A model generated the notes under the pieces. It saw only the letters and a program-made list of their open reading frames with translations. It was not told where the DNA came from and did no database searches. From assembly GCA_002440145.1 (NCBI GenBank), contig DJRS01000110.1:1-8291 (forward strand): DNA of 8,291 bases, written 5' to 3'. The DNA comes from Verrucomicrobia bacterium UBA6354 (GTDB lineage Bacteria; Verrucomicrobiota; Kiritimatiellia; RFP12; UBA1067). The position numbers were made by a program, and so were the translations under genes. This document shows positions 1 to 7,920 of this stretch, piece after piece (the stretch's first letter is position 1; the number at the start of each line of letters is the position of its first letter).

Positions 1-558
1 CCCAACGTCGAGACGCTGGGCGACCGGGCCTTCGCCAACTGGCGCCGCGTCACCTCCGCCGCACTGGGGACGAACGGTACCCTGAAGACGGTCGGTGCGT
101 TCCTGTTCGCCGGAAACACGAACGCGCTGAGGAAGGTCGATTTCGGGCGCAGTTCGGCGTTCACGCTGAACGAAAAGGCGTTCTACACGGGCGCGAACGA
201 GCAGGACATGCCCATTGCGCTGGACGAAATCTGGTTTTCGGGCGACGCGCCCGGCACGGCCGTACTGAATGCGCTGGTCGCGGGACGGACGGTTTCGTCC
301 GGCACCGGCGGCGTCGCGGAGGATTTGAAGATATTCGCGCCGTTGGCGAAGCCGAGCTGGCGCCCCGTCACCACGCCGGTCCCGCGGGAACTCTACGCCG
401 CGAAAAAGGCGCTCAAGCAGATGCTGGACGCGGAAGGCGGCCGGGAATACCGCGTCGTCGGCGTCTACCGGACAAAGAACGACGGCGTGGCGCGCGCCTG
501 GCTCGTGCAGAATCCGTCGTTCGCGTACCGCAACGGCTTCGAGCTCCATTTCAGGTAG
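1..558 (+). CDS. BspA-like leucine-rich-repeat protein, C-terminal part (5' end outside window)
   Basis: The frame is open from the first base to a TAG at 556-558, giving 185 residues with no start in view, so this is the tail of a larger protein. The first 60 residues show the LRR_5 (BspA/Treponema-type) rhythm: VETLGDRAFANWRRVTSA, then LKTVGAFLFAG and LRKVDFG, then LNEKAFYTG, i.e. repeated 'I..IG..AF..c..L..v' units. These are followed by the usual closing pattern (LDEIWFSGDAP, then KIFAPLAKPSWRPV), which resembles the 'l.ei.f.g..P ... iyvP..s..W' end of such arrays. The last roughly 70 residues form a short terminal domain ending YRNGFELHFR. LRR_5 proteins are generally exported or surface-exposed and act in adhesion or protein binding; no enzymatic role is visible. 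It is separated from the next gene by that gene's own promoter, so it is probably a different transcription unit. Family confidence is good; exact role unknown. Confidence 0.75.
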   Translation, partial: PNVETLGDRAFANWRRVTSAALGTNGTLKTVGAFLFAGNTNALRKVDFGRSSAFTLNEKAFYTGANEQDMPIALDEIWFSGDAPGTAVLNALVAGRTVSSGTGGVAEDLKIFAPLAKPSWRPVTTPVPRELYAAKKALKQMLDAEGGREYRVVGVYRTKNDGVARAWLVQNPSFAYRNGFELHFR

Positions 559-582
559 AAGGTGGCGACGGACGGAAGCGTC

Positions 583-612
583 TTGACAAGGCATGGAATC
601 ATCGGTTATAAT
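583..612 (+). promoter_or_regulatory. Consensus sigma70-type promoter for the GH cluster
   Basis: TTGACA at 583-588 and TATAAT at 607-612 both match the consensus at all six positions, separated by 18 nt. The predicted start of transcription is near 619, leaving a leader of about 27 nt before the ATG at 646. It lies between the stop of the LRR gene (558) and the lipoprotein gene, so it is well placed to drive the three downstream genes. No clear operator palindrome overlaps it. Strength is inferred from consensus match only. Confidence 0.85.
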
Positions 613-632
613 GGAGTCGAACATAAAATGCG

Positions 633-638
633 AAAGGA
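633..638 (+). promoter_or_regulatory. Shine-Dalgarno site that fixes the lipoprotein start
   Basis: AAAGGA lies 7 nt before the ATG at 646. The upstream in-frame ATG at 628 has no such site, and any start before about 619 would precede the predicted transcription start. Starting at 646 also gives a compact signal peptide, so 646 is the preferred start. Confidence 0.75.
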
Positions 639-645
639 TTGTCGA

Positions 646-3600
646 ATGAAGATGTCACCCTGGAAGTGCCTGGCGCTTGGGTTGCTCCTTCTGCTCGCGG
701 CGTTTGGCGGTTGCCGCTATTGGAAGGCCTTCGCGCCCCGGGCAGGCTTGCAAATCGCCGCGGACGGGAGTTTCGAGAAAGACGGCCGGCCCGTCTATCT
801 GATCGCCAACCTCATCTACGGGACCCCCACGACGAACGCGTATGCGGATCTTCCGCCCGGGATGAAGATTCCGCCGGGTTCGGAGTGGATCTACTGCCAG
901 CCGCCGGCGCGTACCCAGTTCGATCGGCTCGGCTTCAACGCGACCGGCGGCGAAACGTCGACGACCTGGATGCGCAAGTACCGTCCGGAGAAGTCGTACT
1001 GGCAGGCGGGCAGCGAGGTGGACTGGAAGGGAATCGCGCCCGGGTACTACAACAACGGACTGCCCGTCTATGTCGATTTCACCTGTTCGGACTGGACGCA
1101 CGGCGCGTTGCGGCCGGAACCCGGGCGGTTGCCGTCGCCGGACGCGTTTTCGGCCGGGAATTGCCATTTCATGCCCTACTCCGTCGTGACGGAAGAAGGA
1201 TGGCGGCTCTACAGGGAGATGTTCCAGAGCGGCGCGAGAGAATTGCTGGCCAATGGCGTGCGGCCGTTCGTCTATGAACTCTTCAACGAACCGACCTACG
1301 AAGATACGGCGCCCAAGGCGCGCGAGGCCCTCGCGAAGGAACTCGCCAAACTTCCGTCCGCTGCTCCGTCCGCCGCGGCGAAAGTCGAGACGATGAAGTT
1401 CCACGAACGGCAGTTCGCGCGGGCCATCCGGCAGGGGAAGGCGGCGTTGCGGGAAATCGACCCCGAAGCGCGCACCTGCTTCCAGCCGCTCGGCAATACG
1501 CTCGACAAGATCGATCCGCTTTTGGCCAACGAGACGACGGACGTCGTGGTGACGCCCACGGGCGGCGGGGACCCGTTCGACGTGCTCGTCTCCCTGGCTG
1601 TCGCCGGGAAGCGTCCCCTCGTGGACGGGGAAGCCTACATGGGCAACACGCGCGCGTCGCACCGCCACCGGATCCTCTTGGAATATGCGCGCGGCCTGAA
1701 CGGGACCTATTATTTCAAGATGGACCGTCCGGCGGCTTGGAATCCCGTCTGGAAGGGCCCCGACGGCGTGCGCCGCGAAGCGGAGGACTTCCCGTACCGC
1801 GCCCTGAATCCGCTGGCGTGTCCGCCGGAGGCGTTCAAGGGCATCCAGGACGCGGCGCACGATATCGCGGCGGTCAACGATCTTTTCACGCCGCGGGACC
1901 GGGGCGTGCCGGCGCGCGTCGCGCTTTTGTATTCCCAGCCGACCCTGCGTCTGGCGCGCGCCTTGGGACGGGCCAACGGCTATTATGCGCGCGAGGCGGC
2001 GATGGCCCTGCTGGCGGCGCGCCTGCCGGTCAAGGTCCTGTTCGAGGAACAGCTGGACAAGGAACATCTCGAGGGGGTGCGGATGATTGTCGCCGCCGGC
2101 GTGGACGCCACGCTCCCGGAGACGAATGCGCGACTTAGGAAGTGGATCGCGCAAGGCGGCACGCTCGTCACGGTCGCCAATCTGCCGAATCTGACGGAGT
2201 GGGGCGAGCCTTCGCCCGCGGCGTTTTTGAAGCCGCAGACGGAAACGGTCGGGAAGGGGCGCCATATCCACCTCGCCCAGCGCCCCTCGACGCGCGAAGC
2301 GGCCCGGACCTATCGCGAACTGGCCGCGGCGGTGGGCGTGCGGCCCTCCTGCCTCATCACGGATGTGCGCACGGGCGAGGAGGTTCCCGGCGTGGAATGC
2401 GCGGCGGCGCGCAGGGGGAAAGCGGAAGGCTTCATCCTGGTCAACAACGACTTGGCGCCGCGGGCCGTCCGGCTGCGTCCGCAGGCGGTGGGCGCGGGAC
2501 GCTCCGACTGGATTGACGTGACGACGGGGCTGCGTCTCGCCCGCACGGACGAGGGGGACATCCTGGTGCGGCTTCTGCCCAACGTGCCGGTCGTCATCCG
2601 CGCGGCGGACGGACCGGCGGCGACCGTCTCCGAGACGCCCGAGGCCTTTTTCGCCGGCCTGTCGGACTGGTTCGCGAGCCATCGCCTGGCGATTTCCACT
2701 GACGCCTATTACGTGCCGCCGGCCGATGCCGTGTGCGTGGATCTACGCGCGGCTGCCAACGGGAAGCTGGAGGATCGCTTCGGCGCGATGCCGTGGGGAC
2801 GGAAAGTTTGCGAGGGCGTGCCGTTCGACTTCATCCGCATCGACCAGAACGGGGAGAAGTCCGGCGTGTTCCTCAAGAAGAACGAGCCGGTTTCCGTAGC
2901 CGTGCAGGGCCGCGTGCAGGCGCTGTGCGTCCTCTTCGACGCGCCCGAAAACGCGAAAGGTCCGCTCTTCGCCGGCCGGCTGGAGGCGGAGAAGGGGAGT
3001 CCGGCCCCGTTCGGGTTCGCCGCGCCCGCGGCGTTCGAGCGGACGGGGTGGCGCAATATGGACGGACGCCCCCTCTATCTCGTCCAATGGACGAATCCAC
3101 AGCCGGAAAAGACGTTCAACCAGCTCTGTCTCGAAGCGCGTCAGGACGGCATTTCGATCGCCGCGGTGACGATTCAGCGTCCCGATTCGAATCGCTACGC
3201 CGTGCCGTTCGTCCCCTCGGCGGTGAAGTGCGGCGCGTGGGGCCGCGTTTCGCCCGCCCTGCAGGACGGCGTGCTGAATCTGTGCGTTTCGGACGAGACC
3301 ACCGATTGGTCGGGGTGCACGCTGACGCTCGCGCGCCCCATCCCGCTGGCCGCGGGAGACGTGGCGGGACGGAGCCTCGTTTTCGAGCTCAATCTCGGGG
3401 AGACCCCCTCCGGTCCGGCGTTCCAGCCGGCGCAGATTCCCCAGATCTCCGTCACATACAAGAAGAAGAACGGCGAGATCGTGAACGGATCTTACGTCTG
3501 GGACGGCTTCTTCCCGGTTCCGCCCCAGAAGGTGGACGCCGATCCCCGCACCTGGCAGGAGGCGCGGATACCTCTCCGCCGCCTGGCGGGCGAGGATGCG

Positions 3601-3687
3601 CGCGAGATTCTGAAAATCACCGTCCAATTCAAGATATTCGAGTCGCAACGCGCCGGGCTTCTTTTCCGCGGCATGCGGTTCGAGTAG
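646..3687 (+). CDS. Multidomain clan GH-A (GH42-like) glycoside hydrolase, lipoprotein
   Basis: A 1013-residue exported protein, probably a lipid-anchored glycosidase. Residues 1-23 (MKMSPWKC... AAFGGC) are a type II signal peptide with lipobox Cys23. Residues about 34-400 look like a TIM barrel: DGRPVYLI near the start, FNEP with N214-E215 (NEP is the acid/base signature of clan GH-A), and DGEAYMGN with E329 as the probable nucleophile. An Ala/Pro-rich stretch near 235-246 interrupts the barrel. Residues about 421-510 (VALLYSQP ... VRMIVAAGV ... LRKWIAQGGTLVTV) match the GATase-like trimerisation domain of GH42 beta-galactosidases. They are followed by a small beta domain (about 590-665, DVTTG then LLPNVPVVI). 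Residues about 697-845 (VDLRAAANG ... GVPFDFI) resemble the NPCBM/jelly-roll accessory domains seen in PVC-group hydrolases. Residues about 851-1013 form another beta-rich, possibly carbohydrate-binding domain. First gene after the consensus promoter. The substrate is unknown; beta-galactosidase is a guess from the domain set. An isolated barrel without activity is less likely because both glutamates are present. Confidence 0.8.
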   Translation: MKMSPWKCLALGLLLLLAAFGGCRYWKAFAPRAGLQIAADGSFEKDGRPVYLIANLIYGTPTTNAYADLPPGMKIPPGSEWIYCQPPARTQFDRLGFNATGGETSTTWMRKYRPEKSYWQAGSEVDWKGIAPGYYNNGLPVYVDFTCSDWTHGALRPEPGRLPSPDAFSAGNCHFMPYSVVTEEGWRLYREMFQSGARELLANGVRPFVYELFNEPTYEDTAPKAREALAKELAKLPSAAPSAAAKVETMKFHERQFARAIRQGKAALREIDPEARTCFQPLGNTLDKIDPLLANETTDVVVTPTGGGDPFDVLVSLAVAGKRPLVDGEAYMGNTRASHRHRILLEYARGLNGTYYFKMDRPAAWNPVWKGPDGVRREAEDFPYRALNPLACPPEAFKGIQDAAHDIAAVNDLFTPRDRGVPARVALLYSQPTLRLARALGRANGYYAREAAMALLAARLPVKVLFEEQLDKEHLEGVRMIVAAGVDATLPETNARLRKWIAQGGTLVTVANLPNLTEWGEPSPAAFLKPQTETVGKGRHIHLAQRPSTREAARTYRELAAAVGVRPSCLITDVRTGEEVPGVECAAARRGKAEGFILVNNDLAPRAVRLRPQAVGAGRSDWIDVTTGLRLARTDEGDILVRLLPNVPVVIRAADGPAATVSETPEAFFAGLSDWFASHRLAISTDAYYVPPADAVCVDLRAAANGKLEDRFGAMPWGRKVCEGVPFDFIRIDQNGEKSGVFLKKNEPVSVAVQGRVQALCVLFDAPENAKGPLFAGRLEAEKGSPAPFGFAAPAAFERTGWRNMDGRPLYLVQWTNPQPEKTFNQLCLEARQDGISIAAVTIQRPDSNRYAVPFVPSAVKCGAWGRVSPALQDGVLNLCVSDETTDWSGCTLTLARPIPLAAGDVAGRSLVFELNLGETPSGPAFQPAQIPQISVTYKKKNGEIVNGSYVWDGFFPVPPQKVDADPRTWQEARIPLRRLAGEDAREILKITVQFKIFESQRAGLLFRGMRFE

Positions 3688-3688
3688 T

Positions 3689-3697
3689 CCCCCCCCC
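3689..3697 (+). repeat. Homopolymeric C9 tract just after the lipoprotein stop
   Basis: Nine consecutive C residues begin one base after the TAG at 3685-3687. About 15 nt further on, CCGGTC (3712-3717) can pair with GACCGG (3731-3736) around a 13-nt loop. No T-run follows, so this is not a convincing terminator. The tract lies in the roughly 100-nt gap before the propeller gene, outside both reading frames. It may be neutral, or a length-variable element between the two genes. Confidence 0.4.
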
Positions 3698-3791
3698 TAA
3701 AGCCCGTTCTGCCGGTCTCTTTGGCGGCGGGACCGGGTGGACGGTTACGCGCGGCGGGTAGAATGTGAAAGTGAAAATGGAGAAGAAGGAA

Positions 3792-5963
3792 ATGGAAAAG
3801 AGACTGTTTTTGGCTATTCTTGTCGGCGGCTTGGCAGGTGGCGCGGCGCATTCGGCCGGCGCGGCGCCTTCGCTGGTCTGGGAGCCGCTGCGCGAACCCG
3901 GATGCGGCGGCGCGATCGTCTCGCTTTCCGTCTCGCCGCATGACGCGGCGCATCTCGTTTCAGGCGGCGACATGCTGGGCACGGCGGTGTCGTTCGACGG
4001 CGGGGAAAACTGGCGGCCCGGGCTGGGGCTGCCCTCGTACGAGATGGCTTCGGTGACATTCCATCCCATGAAGACGAACGTCGTCTGGATCGGGTCCTGC
4101 ATGGGGCCGTTCGTCAGCACGGACGGCGGACGGTCGTGGGAATCGCGCCGAAGGGGGATGCCGCCGCCGAGCCGCGGCCGGTACACGGCGATTGTCGAGA
4201 AGATTCTCGTCGATACGGACACGCCGGGCCGTCTGCTCGCCTTTGGGGGCAGTTCGCGGCGGTGGAGCCGCTGCGGGACGACGGGGGCGGTCTGGGCGAG
4301 CGACAACGACGGCGGCGACTGGCGGCGTGTCGGGACGCTGACGAAAGACGGGTTTACGACGAACGGCGTCGAGGGGGTCAACATCATCAAGGCGTGGAAG
4401 GGCGCGGACGGACGATACCACGCTTTCGCGGACGAGGCGGGGTGGTTCATCTCGTCCGACCGCGGCAAAACGTGGGTGCGCCGTCAAGTCGAGGGCATAC
4501 CCACGCATCTGGCAAGCGTCACGACGCATCCGATCGAGACCGGCATCGTCTGGGCGGTCGCCGCGCCGAGAAATGCGGAGGGCTGTCTCCTCCCCGGCGG
4601 ACTCTACCGCAGCACGGACGGCGGGCGCACGTTCCAGCCGGGCGACGGCGGGATTCGCAAGACGGCGGACGCGAACCCCAACCTCATGTCGCACTTCGCG
4701 GATATCGAGATTTCGCCTCTGCCGCCCCATCGGATGTACGTGAGCGATATGAGCTGGCACTCGACGGCCATTTGGACGAGCGACGACGGCGGGCGTTCCT
4801 GGCGGAAGGGGGCCGACAGGAAGTCGATCGCGACGGCCTGTTTTGCTGGGCCGGGTTGCCGCCTGGCCGCCTCGCCGGCGGATGCCCGGACGGCGTATGC
4901 GTACAATTCCGAATACGTGCTGAAAACGGTTGACGGCGGTCGGACATGGACGGACATGACAGCCCTCCGTCCCGACGTCGCCAAGCCGGACAACTGGCGC
5001 GGACGCGGCTGGAACGGCTGGTGCTCGAAGGCGATCGTCTTCAATCCCTACCGCAGGGGGCAGTCGGTCGTGCAGATGATGGATGCGGGGCGCGGCTGGA
5101 TTTCCGACGACGGATTGCAGAGTTGGCACTATGCGAATGGCGAGGCTTCGCCGTGGCTGGGCGGTGTGTCCGCGGCGTTTTCAAGGGACGGGTCCGTCTA
5201 TCTGACGACGGGGCAGTTCGGGGCGAACAACGGCGTCGCCGTCAGCCGCGACGGCGGCACGACCTGGCGGGTGCGGCAGGGCGCGGCGCACGGACTGCCG
5301 GAAGCGGATGCGGGCGAGTACGGCGGCGTTTGGGCGGACCCCGACCGCGGTTGCCGCGCATTCGTCATCCTGAAGGATGGCCTTTACCGCACGGAAGACG
5401 GCGGCGAGACGTGGAAGAAGGACGAGACCGCGGCGACGACCGGGGATTTCGCCGAAGACCCGACGCACCCCGGACGCTTCTACGTGCGCAACGCGCAGGG
5501 TGTGTTCGAGACGGACGACTGGCGGGACTTCCGTCTGCTGGGGCTTCCCGGCGAGAGCGACGGGCGCATCGCGTGCGACGGGCGGGGACGCGTGCTGGTC
5601 TGCCGCGGACGCACGGGCGACGCGACGCGGCGCGGACTTTGGCGGTACGACCCCCGCACGAAGGAGTGGACGCGTCTGCATGGGGAGACGCTGGCCTACG
5701 CGGTCGCGGCGGATCCGTCCGACCCGGCGCGGATCATCCTGACGACGGCCGACAACCCCTACCATGATTTCGCCGGCGGGCACGGCGTGTGGATCAGCGC
5801 GGACGACGGCACGACGTGGGCGCGCGCCAATGACGGGTTGCACGTCCGCCGCCTGACCTGCGTGGCGTTCGACCCGTTCGACCCCGAACTTGTCGTCGCC
5901 GGCACGGGCGGCGGCGGATTTGTCAGGGCGCGCTGGCCCAAGAACCGGATTGAACAACCCTAA
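3792..5963 (+). CDS. Secreted Asp-box (BNR) double beta-propeller protein, GH74-like
   Basis: A 723-residue protein with a Sec signal peptide (MEKRLFLAILVGG..., predicted cut after HSAGA near residue 24). Eleven Asp-box motifs (S-x-D-x-G-x-T-W) start at residues 67, 109, 170, 221, 274, 330, 379, 438, 485, 534 and 669, spaced about 42-61 residues apart, plus a 127-residue gap that can hold two degenerate blades. The total of about 13-14 blades and the length suit two seven-bladed propellers, as in GH74 xyloglucanases and Vps10/sortilin-type folds, rather than a six-bladed sialidase. D60 (GGDMLG) and D431 (MMDAGRGW) each lie seven residues before an Asp-box, one per half. This suggests, without proving, the paired catalytic aspartates of GH74. 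No sialidase arginine triad or FRIP motif is evident. Start choice: ATG 3792 has GGAG nine nt upstream and gives a clean signal peptide; GTG 3765 and ATG 3777 are in-frame alternatives that would add a charged N-terminus. It ends 17 nt before the GH2 gene. A non-catalytic glycan-binding role remains possible. Confidence 0.8.
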   Translation: MEKRLFLAILVGGLAGGAAHSAGAAPSLVWEPLREPGCGGAIVSLSVSPHDAAHLVSGGDMLGTAVSFDGGENWRPGLGLPSYEMASVTFHPMKTNVVWIGSCMGPFVSTDGGRSWESRRRGMPPPSRGRYTAIVEKILVDTDTPGRLLAFGGSSRRWSRCGTTGAVWASDNDGGDWRRVGTLTKDGFTTNGVEGVNIIKAWKGADGRYHAFADEAGWFISSDRGKTWVRRQVEGIPTHLASVTTHPIETGIVWAVAAPRNAEGCLLPGGLYRSTDGGRTFQPGDGGIRKTADANPNLMSHFADIEISPLPPHRMYVSDMSWHSTAIWTSDDGGRSWRKGADRKSIATACFAGPGCRLAASPADARTAYAYNSEYVLKTVDGGRTWTDMTALRPDVAKPDNWRGRGWNGWCSKAIVFNPYRRGQSVVQMMDAGRGWISDDGLQSWHYANGEASPWLGGVSAAFSRDGSVYLTTGQFGANNGVAVSRDGGTTWRVRQGAAHGLPEADAGEYGGVWADPDRGCRAFVILKDGLYRTEDGGETWKKDETAATTGDFAEDPTHPGRFYVRNAQGVFETDDWRDFRLLGLPGESDGRIACDGRGRVLVCRGRTGDATRRGLWRYDPRTKEWTRLHGETLAYAVAADPSDPARIILTTADNPYHDFAGGHGVWISADDGTTWARANDGLHVRRLTCVAFDPFDPELVVAGTGGGGFVRARWPKNRIEQP

Positions 5964-5980
5964 ACAGCAAAAGAAAAGAA

Positions 5981-7864
5981 ATGAAATACGCAAAAGGCAT
6001 CTTCTGCGGAGCGCTTTCCTTCGCGCTCGGCGCTTCGTACGGAATGGAAAATCAGGCGGGCGGAGCGGGCTGGTTCCCGGCCCCGGTTCCGCTGAAAACA
6101 GTCTGGGGCGAGAAGGTCACGCCGGAAAACGCCTGGCGCGAATATCCGCGTCCGCAGATGGTCCGTGACGGCTGGGTGAACCTCAACGGGCTGTGGGACT
6201 ATGCCGTGACGAAAGACGCGCCCGAAGTCCCCCGGACATGGGACGAGCGGATTCTCGTCCCTTTCGCAATCGAGTCGTCCCTTTCGGGCGTGGGCCGTCT
6301 GCTGGAGCCCGGCGAGATTCTCTGGTACCGCCGCACGATCGATGGCACACGGAAGCCGGGCGAGCGGCTGCTCCTCAACTTCGACGCGGTGGATTTCCGC
6401 ACGCAGGTGTTCGTCAACGGGCGTGAGGTGACGGATGTTCCCCATGAAGGCGGGCAGTTGCCGTTTACGCTGGACATTACGGACTTTGTTTCGGGCGCCT
6501 CCAACGAACTCGTGGTCTGCACATGGGATCCGACGGAGGACTTCGTCAACTCGCGCGGCAAGCAGAGTTTCAGGCCCGGCGGATGCTTCTACACGCGCGT
6601 TTCGGGCATCTGGCAGACGGTGTGGCTGGAGCGTGTGCCCGAAACCTACATCGAGGACTATCGGGTGACGACCGACATCGACGCGGGAACGGTCACCTTC
6701 CGGTTCGACGTGAAAAGTCCGAAGTTCGCGAAGCCCGAAGTCGAGGTGACGGTTGCGGGGCTGCAGGGGCGGACGGAGAACGGGGCGCTGGTCGTGAAGA
6801 TGCCGGCGGGGTTCAAGCTGTGGAGTCCCGAGGAGCCGAACCTCTACGGCTTCACGGCGACCTGCGGCGAGGATCGCGTCGACGGCTATTTCGGTATGCG
6901 CAAGTTCGACATGGCGCCCGACGCGAAGGGCGTCCTGCGCTTCCGCCTGAACAACAAGTTCCGCTATATTCTCGGGACGCTCGACCAGGGCTTGTGGCCG
7001 GACGGTCTGCTGACGCCCCCGTCGGAGGAGGCGATGGCCTGGGACGTCAAACTGCTGAAGGACGCGGGCTTCGACATGATGCGCAAGCACATCAAGGTCG
7101 AGCCGCGCCGCTACTACGCGCTCTGTGACCGGCTCGGCATCCTCGTCATCCAGGATATGCCGTCGGGTACGGGCGATGCGGAGGCGCGCTACGGCTTGTA
7201 CCGCCGGGAACTCAAGGAGATGATGGACCGGCTCTACAACGCGCCATCCGTCGTGATGTGGATTCCCTACAACGAGTCCTGCGGGCAGCCCGGACCCGTC
7301 CAGACGCGCAACACCCTGCTGTGGATGAAGCGGCATGACCCGACGCGCCTCGTGGACGGCCCTTCGGGCTGGCACGACTGGGAGGGCGGCGACAGGGGCA
7401 TGGGCTGGGCGAACGGCGAGTGGAACACCAGCCGCCACAGGCCGCCGGAGGAAGAGGAGTCGGGGGATGTCGTAGACCGGCACGACTACAGGGAAAAGCC
7501 GGAGATGCTGCCCGTGAATCCGCGCCGCGCCAGTTTCCTGGGCGAGTTCGGCGGACTCGGATGCCGCGTCGCCGGCCACCTGTGGACGGCGAACGCCTGG
7601 GGCTACGGCGACACGGGCAAGGACGCCGACCGCAAGGCGTTCGAGACGAAGTACGTGAACCTGATGGATCATGTCGGCGGTCTGGCGGCGAAGGGGCTCG
7701 CCGGGAGCGTCTACACCCAGACGACGGACGTCGAAGGCGAGATCAACGGGCTTGTCACCTACGACCGCAAGGTCGTGAAGTTCGACCCCGCCGTGTTTGC
7801 CGAAGCCCACCGCCGGGTGCGCGAAGTGGCGGAGAAGGCAAGCCGGGCAGACCTCCAGTTTTAG
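5981..7864 (+). CDS. Secreted glycoside hydrolase family 2 (beta-galactosidase/glucuronidase-like)
   Basis: A 627-residue protein with a signal peptide (MKYAKGIFCGALSFALGASYG). Domain order is typical of GH2. A sugar-binding jelly roll spans about 50-200 (YPRPQMVRDGWVNLNGLWDY, ILVPFAIES, WYRRTI, FDAVDFRTQVFVNG). A shortened Ig-like sandwich spans about 205-307, closing in KLWSPEEPNLYGF and GYFGMRKF. A TIM barrel follows to the end. Catalytic residues are visible: acid/base E432 in WIPYNESCGQ and nucleophile E522 in FLGEFGGLG. Other family signatures are LDQGLWPDGL, MRKHIKVEPRRYYALCDRLG, IQDMPSG, DPTRLVDGPSGW and YTQTTDVEGEINGLVTYDR. This set matches the secreted GH2 subgroup common in Bacteroidota and PVC bacteria, which removes terminal beta-linked hexose or uronic acid; substrate not determinable here. 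It follows the propeller gene by 17 nt with an A-rich leader and no clear Shine-Dalgarno, so translation is probably coupled or S1-assisted. Length is normal for the subgroup and no frameshift is seen. Confidence 0.9.
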   Translation: MKYAKGIFCGALSFALGASYGMENQAGGAGWFPAPVPLKTVWGEKVTPENAWREYPRPQMVRDGWVNLNGLWDYAVTKDAPEVPRTWDERILVPFAIESSLSGVGRLLEPGEILWYRRTIDGTRKPGERLLLNFDAVDFRTQVFVNGREVTDVPHEGGQLPFTLDITDFVSGASNELVVCTWDPTEDFVNSRGKQSFRPGGCFYTRVSGIWQTVWLERVPETYIEDYRVTTDIDAGTVTFRFDVKSPKFAKPEVEVTVAGLQGRTENGALVVKMPAGFKLWSPEEPNLYGFTATCGEDRVDGYFGMRKFDMAPDAKGVLRFRLNNKFRYILGTLDQGLWPDGLLTPPSEEAMAWDVKLLKDAGFDMMRKHIKVEPRRYYALCDRLGILVIQDMPSGTGDAEARYGLYRRELKEMMDRLYNAPSVVMWIPYNESCGQPGPVQTRNTLLWMKRHDPTRLVDGPSGWHDWEGGDRGMGWANGEWNTSRHRPPEEEESGDVVDRHDYREKPEMLPVNPRRASFLGEFGGLGCRVAGHLWTANAWGYGDTGKDADRKAFETKYVNLMDHVGGLAAKGLAGSVYTQTTDVEGEINGLVTYDRKVVKFDPAVFAEAHRRVREVAEKASRADLQF

Positions 7865-7889
7865 GACGATAAGTTAGGTTTTCGCACGA

Positions 7890-7920
7890 ATTTGCGCTGA
7901 AATTGCAAGTCAGCGCAAAT
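7890..7920 (+). terminator. Perfect 11-bp hairpin after the GH2 gene, possible transcript end
   Basis: ATTTGCGCTGA (7890-7900) and TCAGCGCAAAT (7910-7920) are exact reverse complements around a 9-nt loop, 25 nt after the stop codon. Placement suits the 3' end of the operon. There is no T-run after either side, so it is not a textbook intrinsic terminator; it may instead stabilise the mRNA 3' end or be a protein or recombination site. Confidence 0.4.

Noticed and set aside
593..618. Direct repeat ATGGAATC / ATGGAGTC around the -10 element as an operator
   Set aside because: Eight bases with one mismatch and no dyad symmetry; chance similarity is plausible and nothing else supports an operator.
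655..2682. 675-residue open frame on the - strand opposite the lipoprotein gene
   Set aside because: It lies entirely antisense to a gene with signal peptide and catalytic motifs. The translation is dominated by Arg, Gly, Pro and Ala with no domain, as expected of a high-GC shadow frame.
3738..3764. Possible internal promoter before the propeller gene (TGGACG and TAGAAT)
   Set aside because: The -35 match is only 4 of 6 and the spacer is 15 nt, too short for a confident call. It could give weak extra transcription but is not distinguishable from chance.
3792..5963. Sialidase (GH33) assignment for the Asp-box protein
   Set aside because: Asp-boxes alone are shared by many propellers. Eleven motifs exceed the usual four or five of sialidases, and no FRIP motif or arginine triad was found.
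5960..7810. 616-residue open frame on the - strand opposite the GH2 gene
   Set aside because: Fully antisense to a clear GH2 coding sequence; Arg/His/Val-rich composition and no recognisable motif. A shadow of GC-biased third positions.
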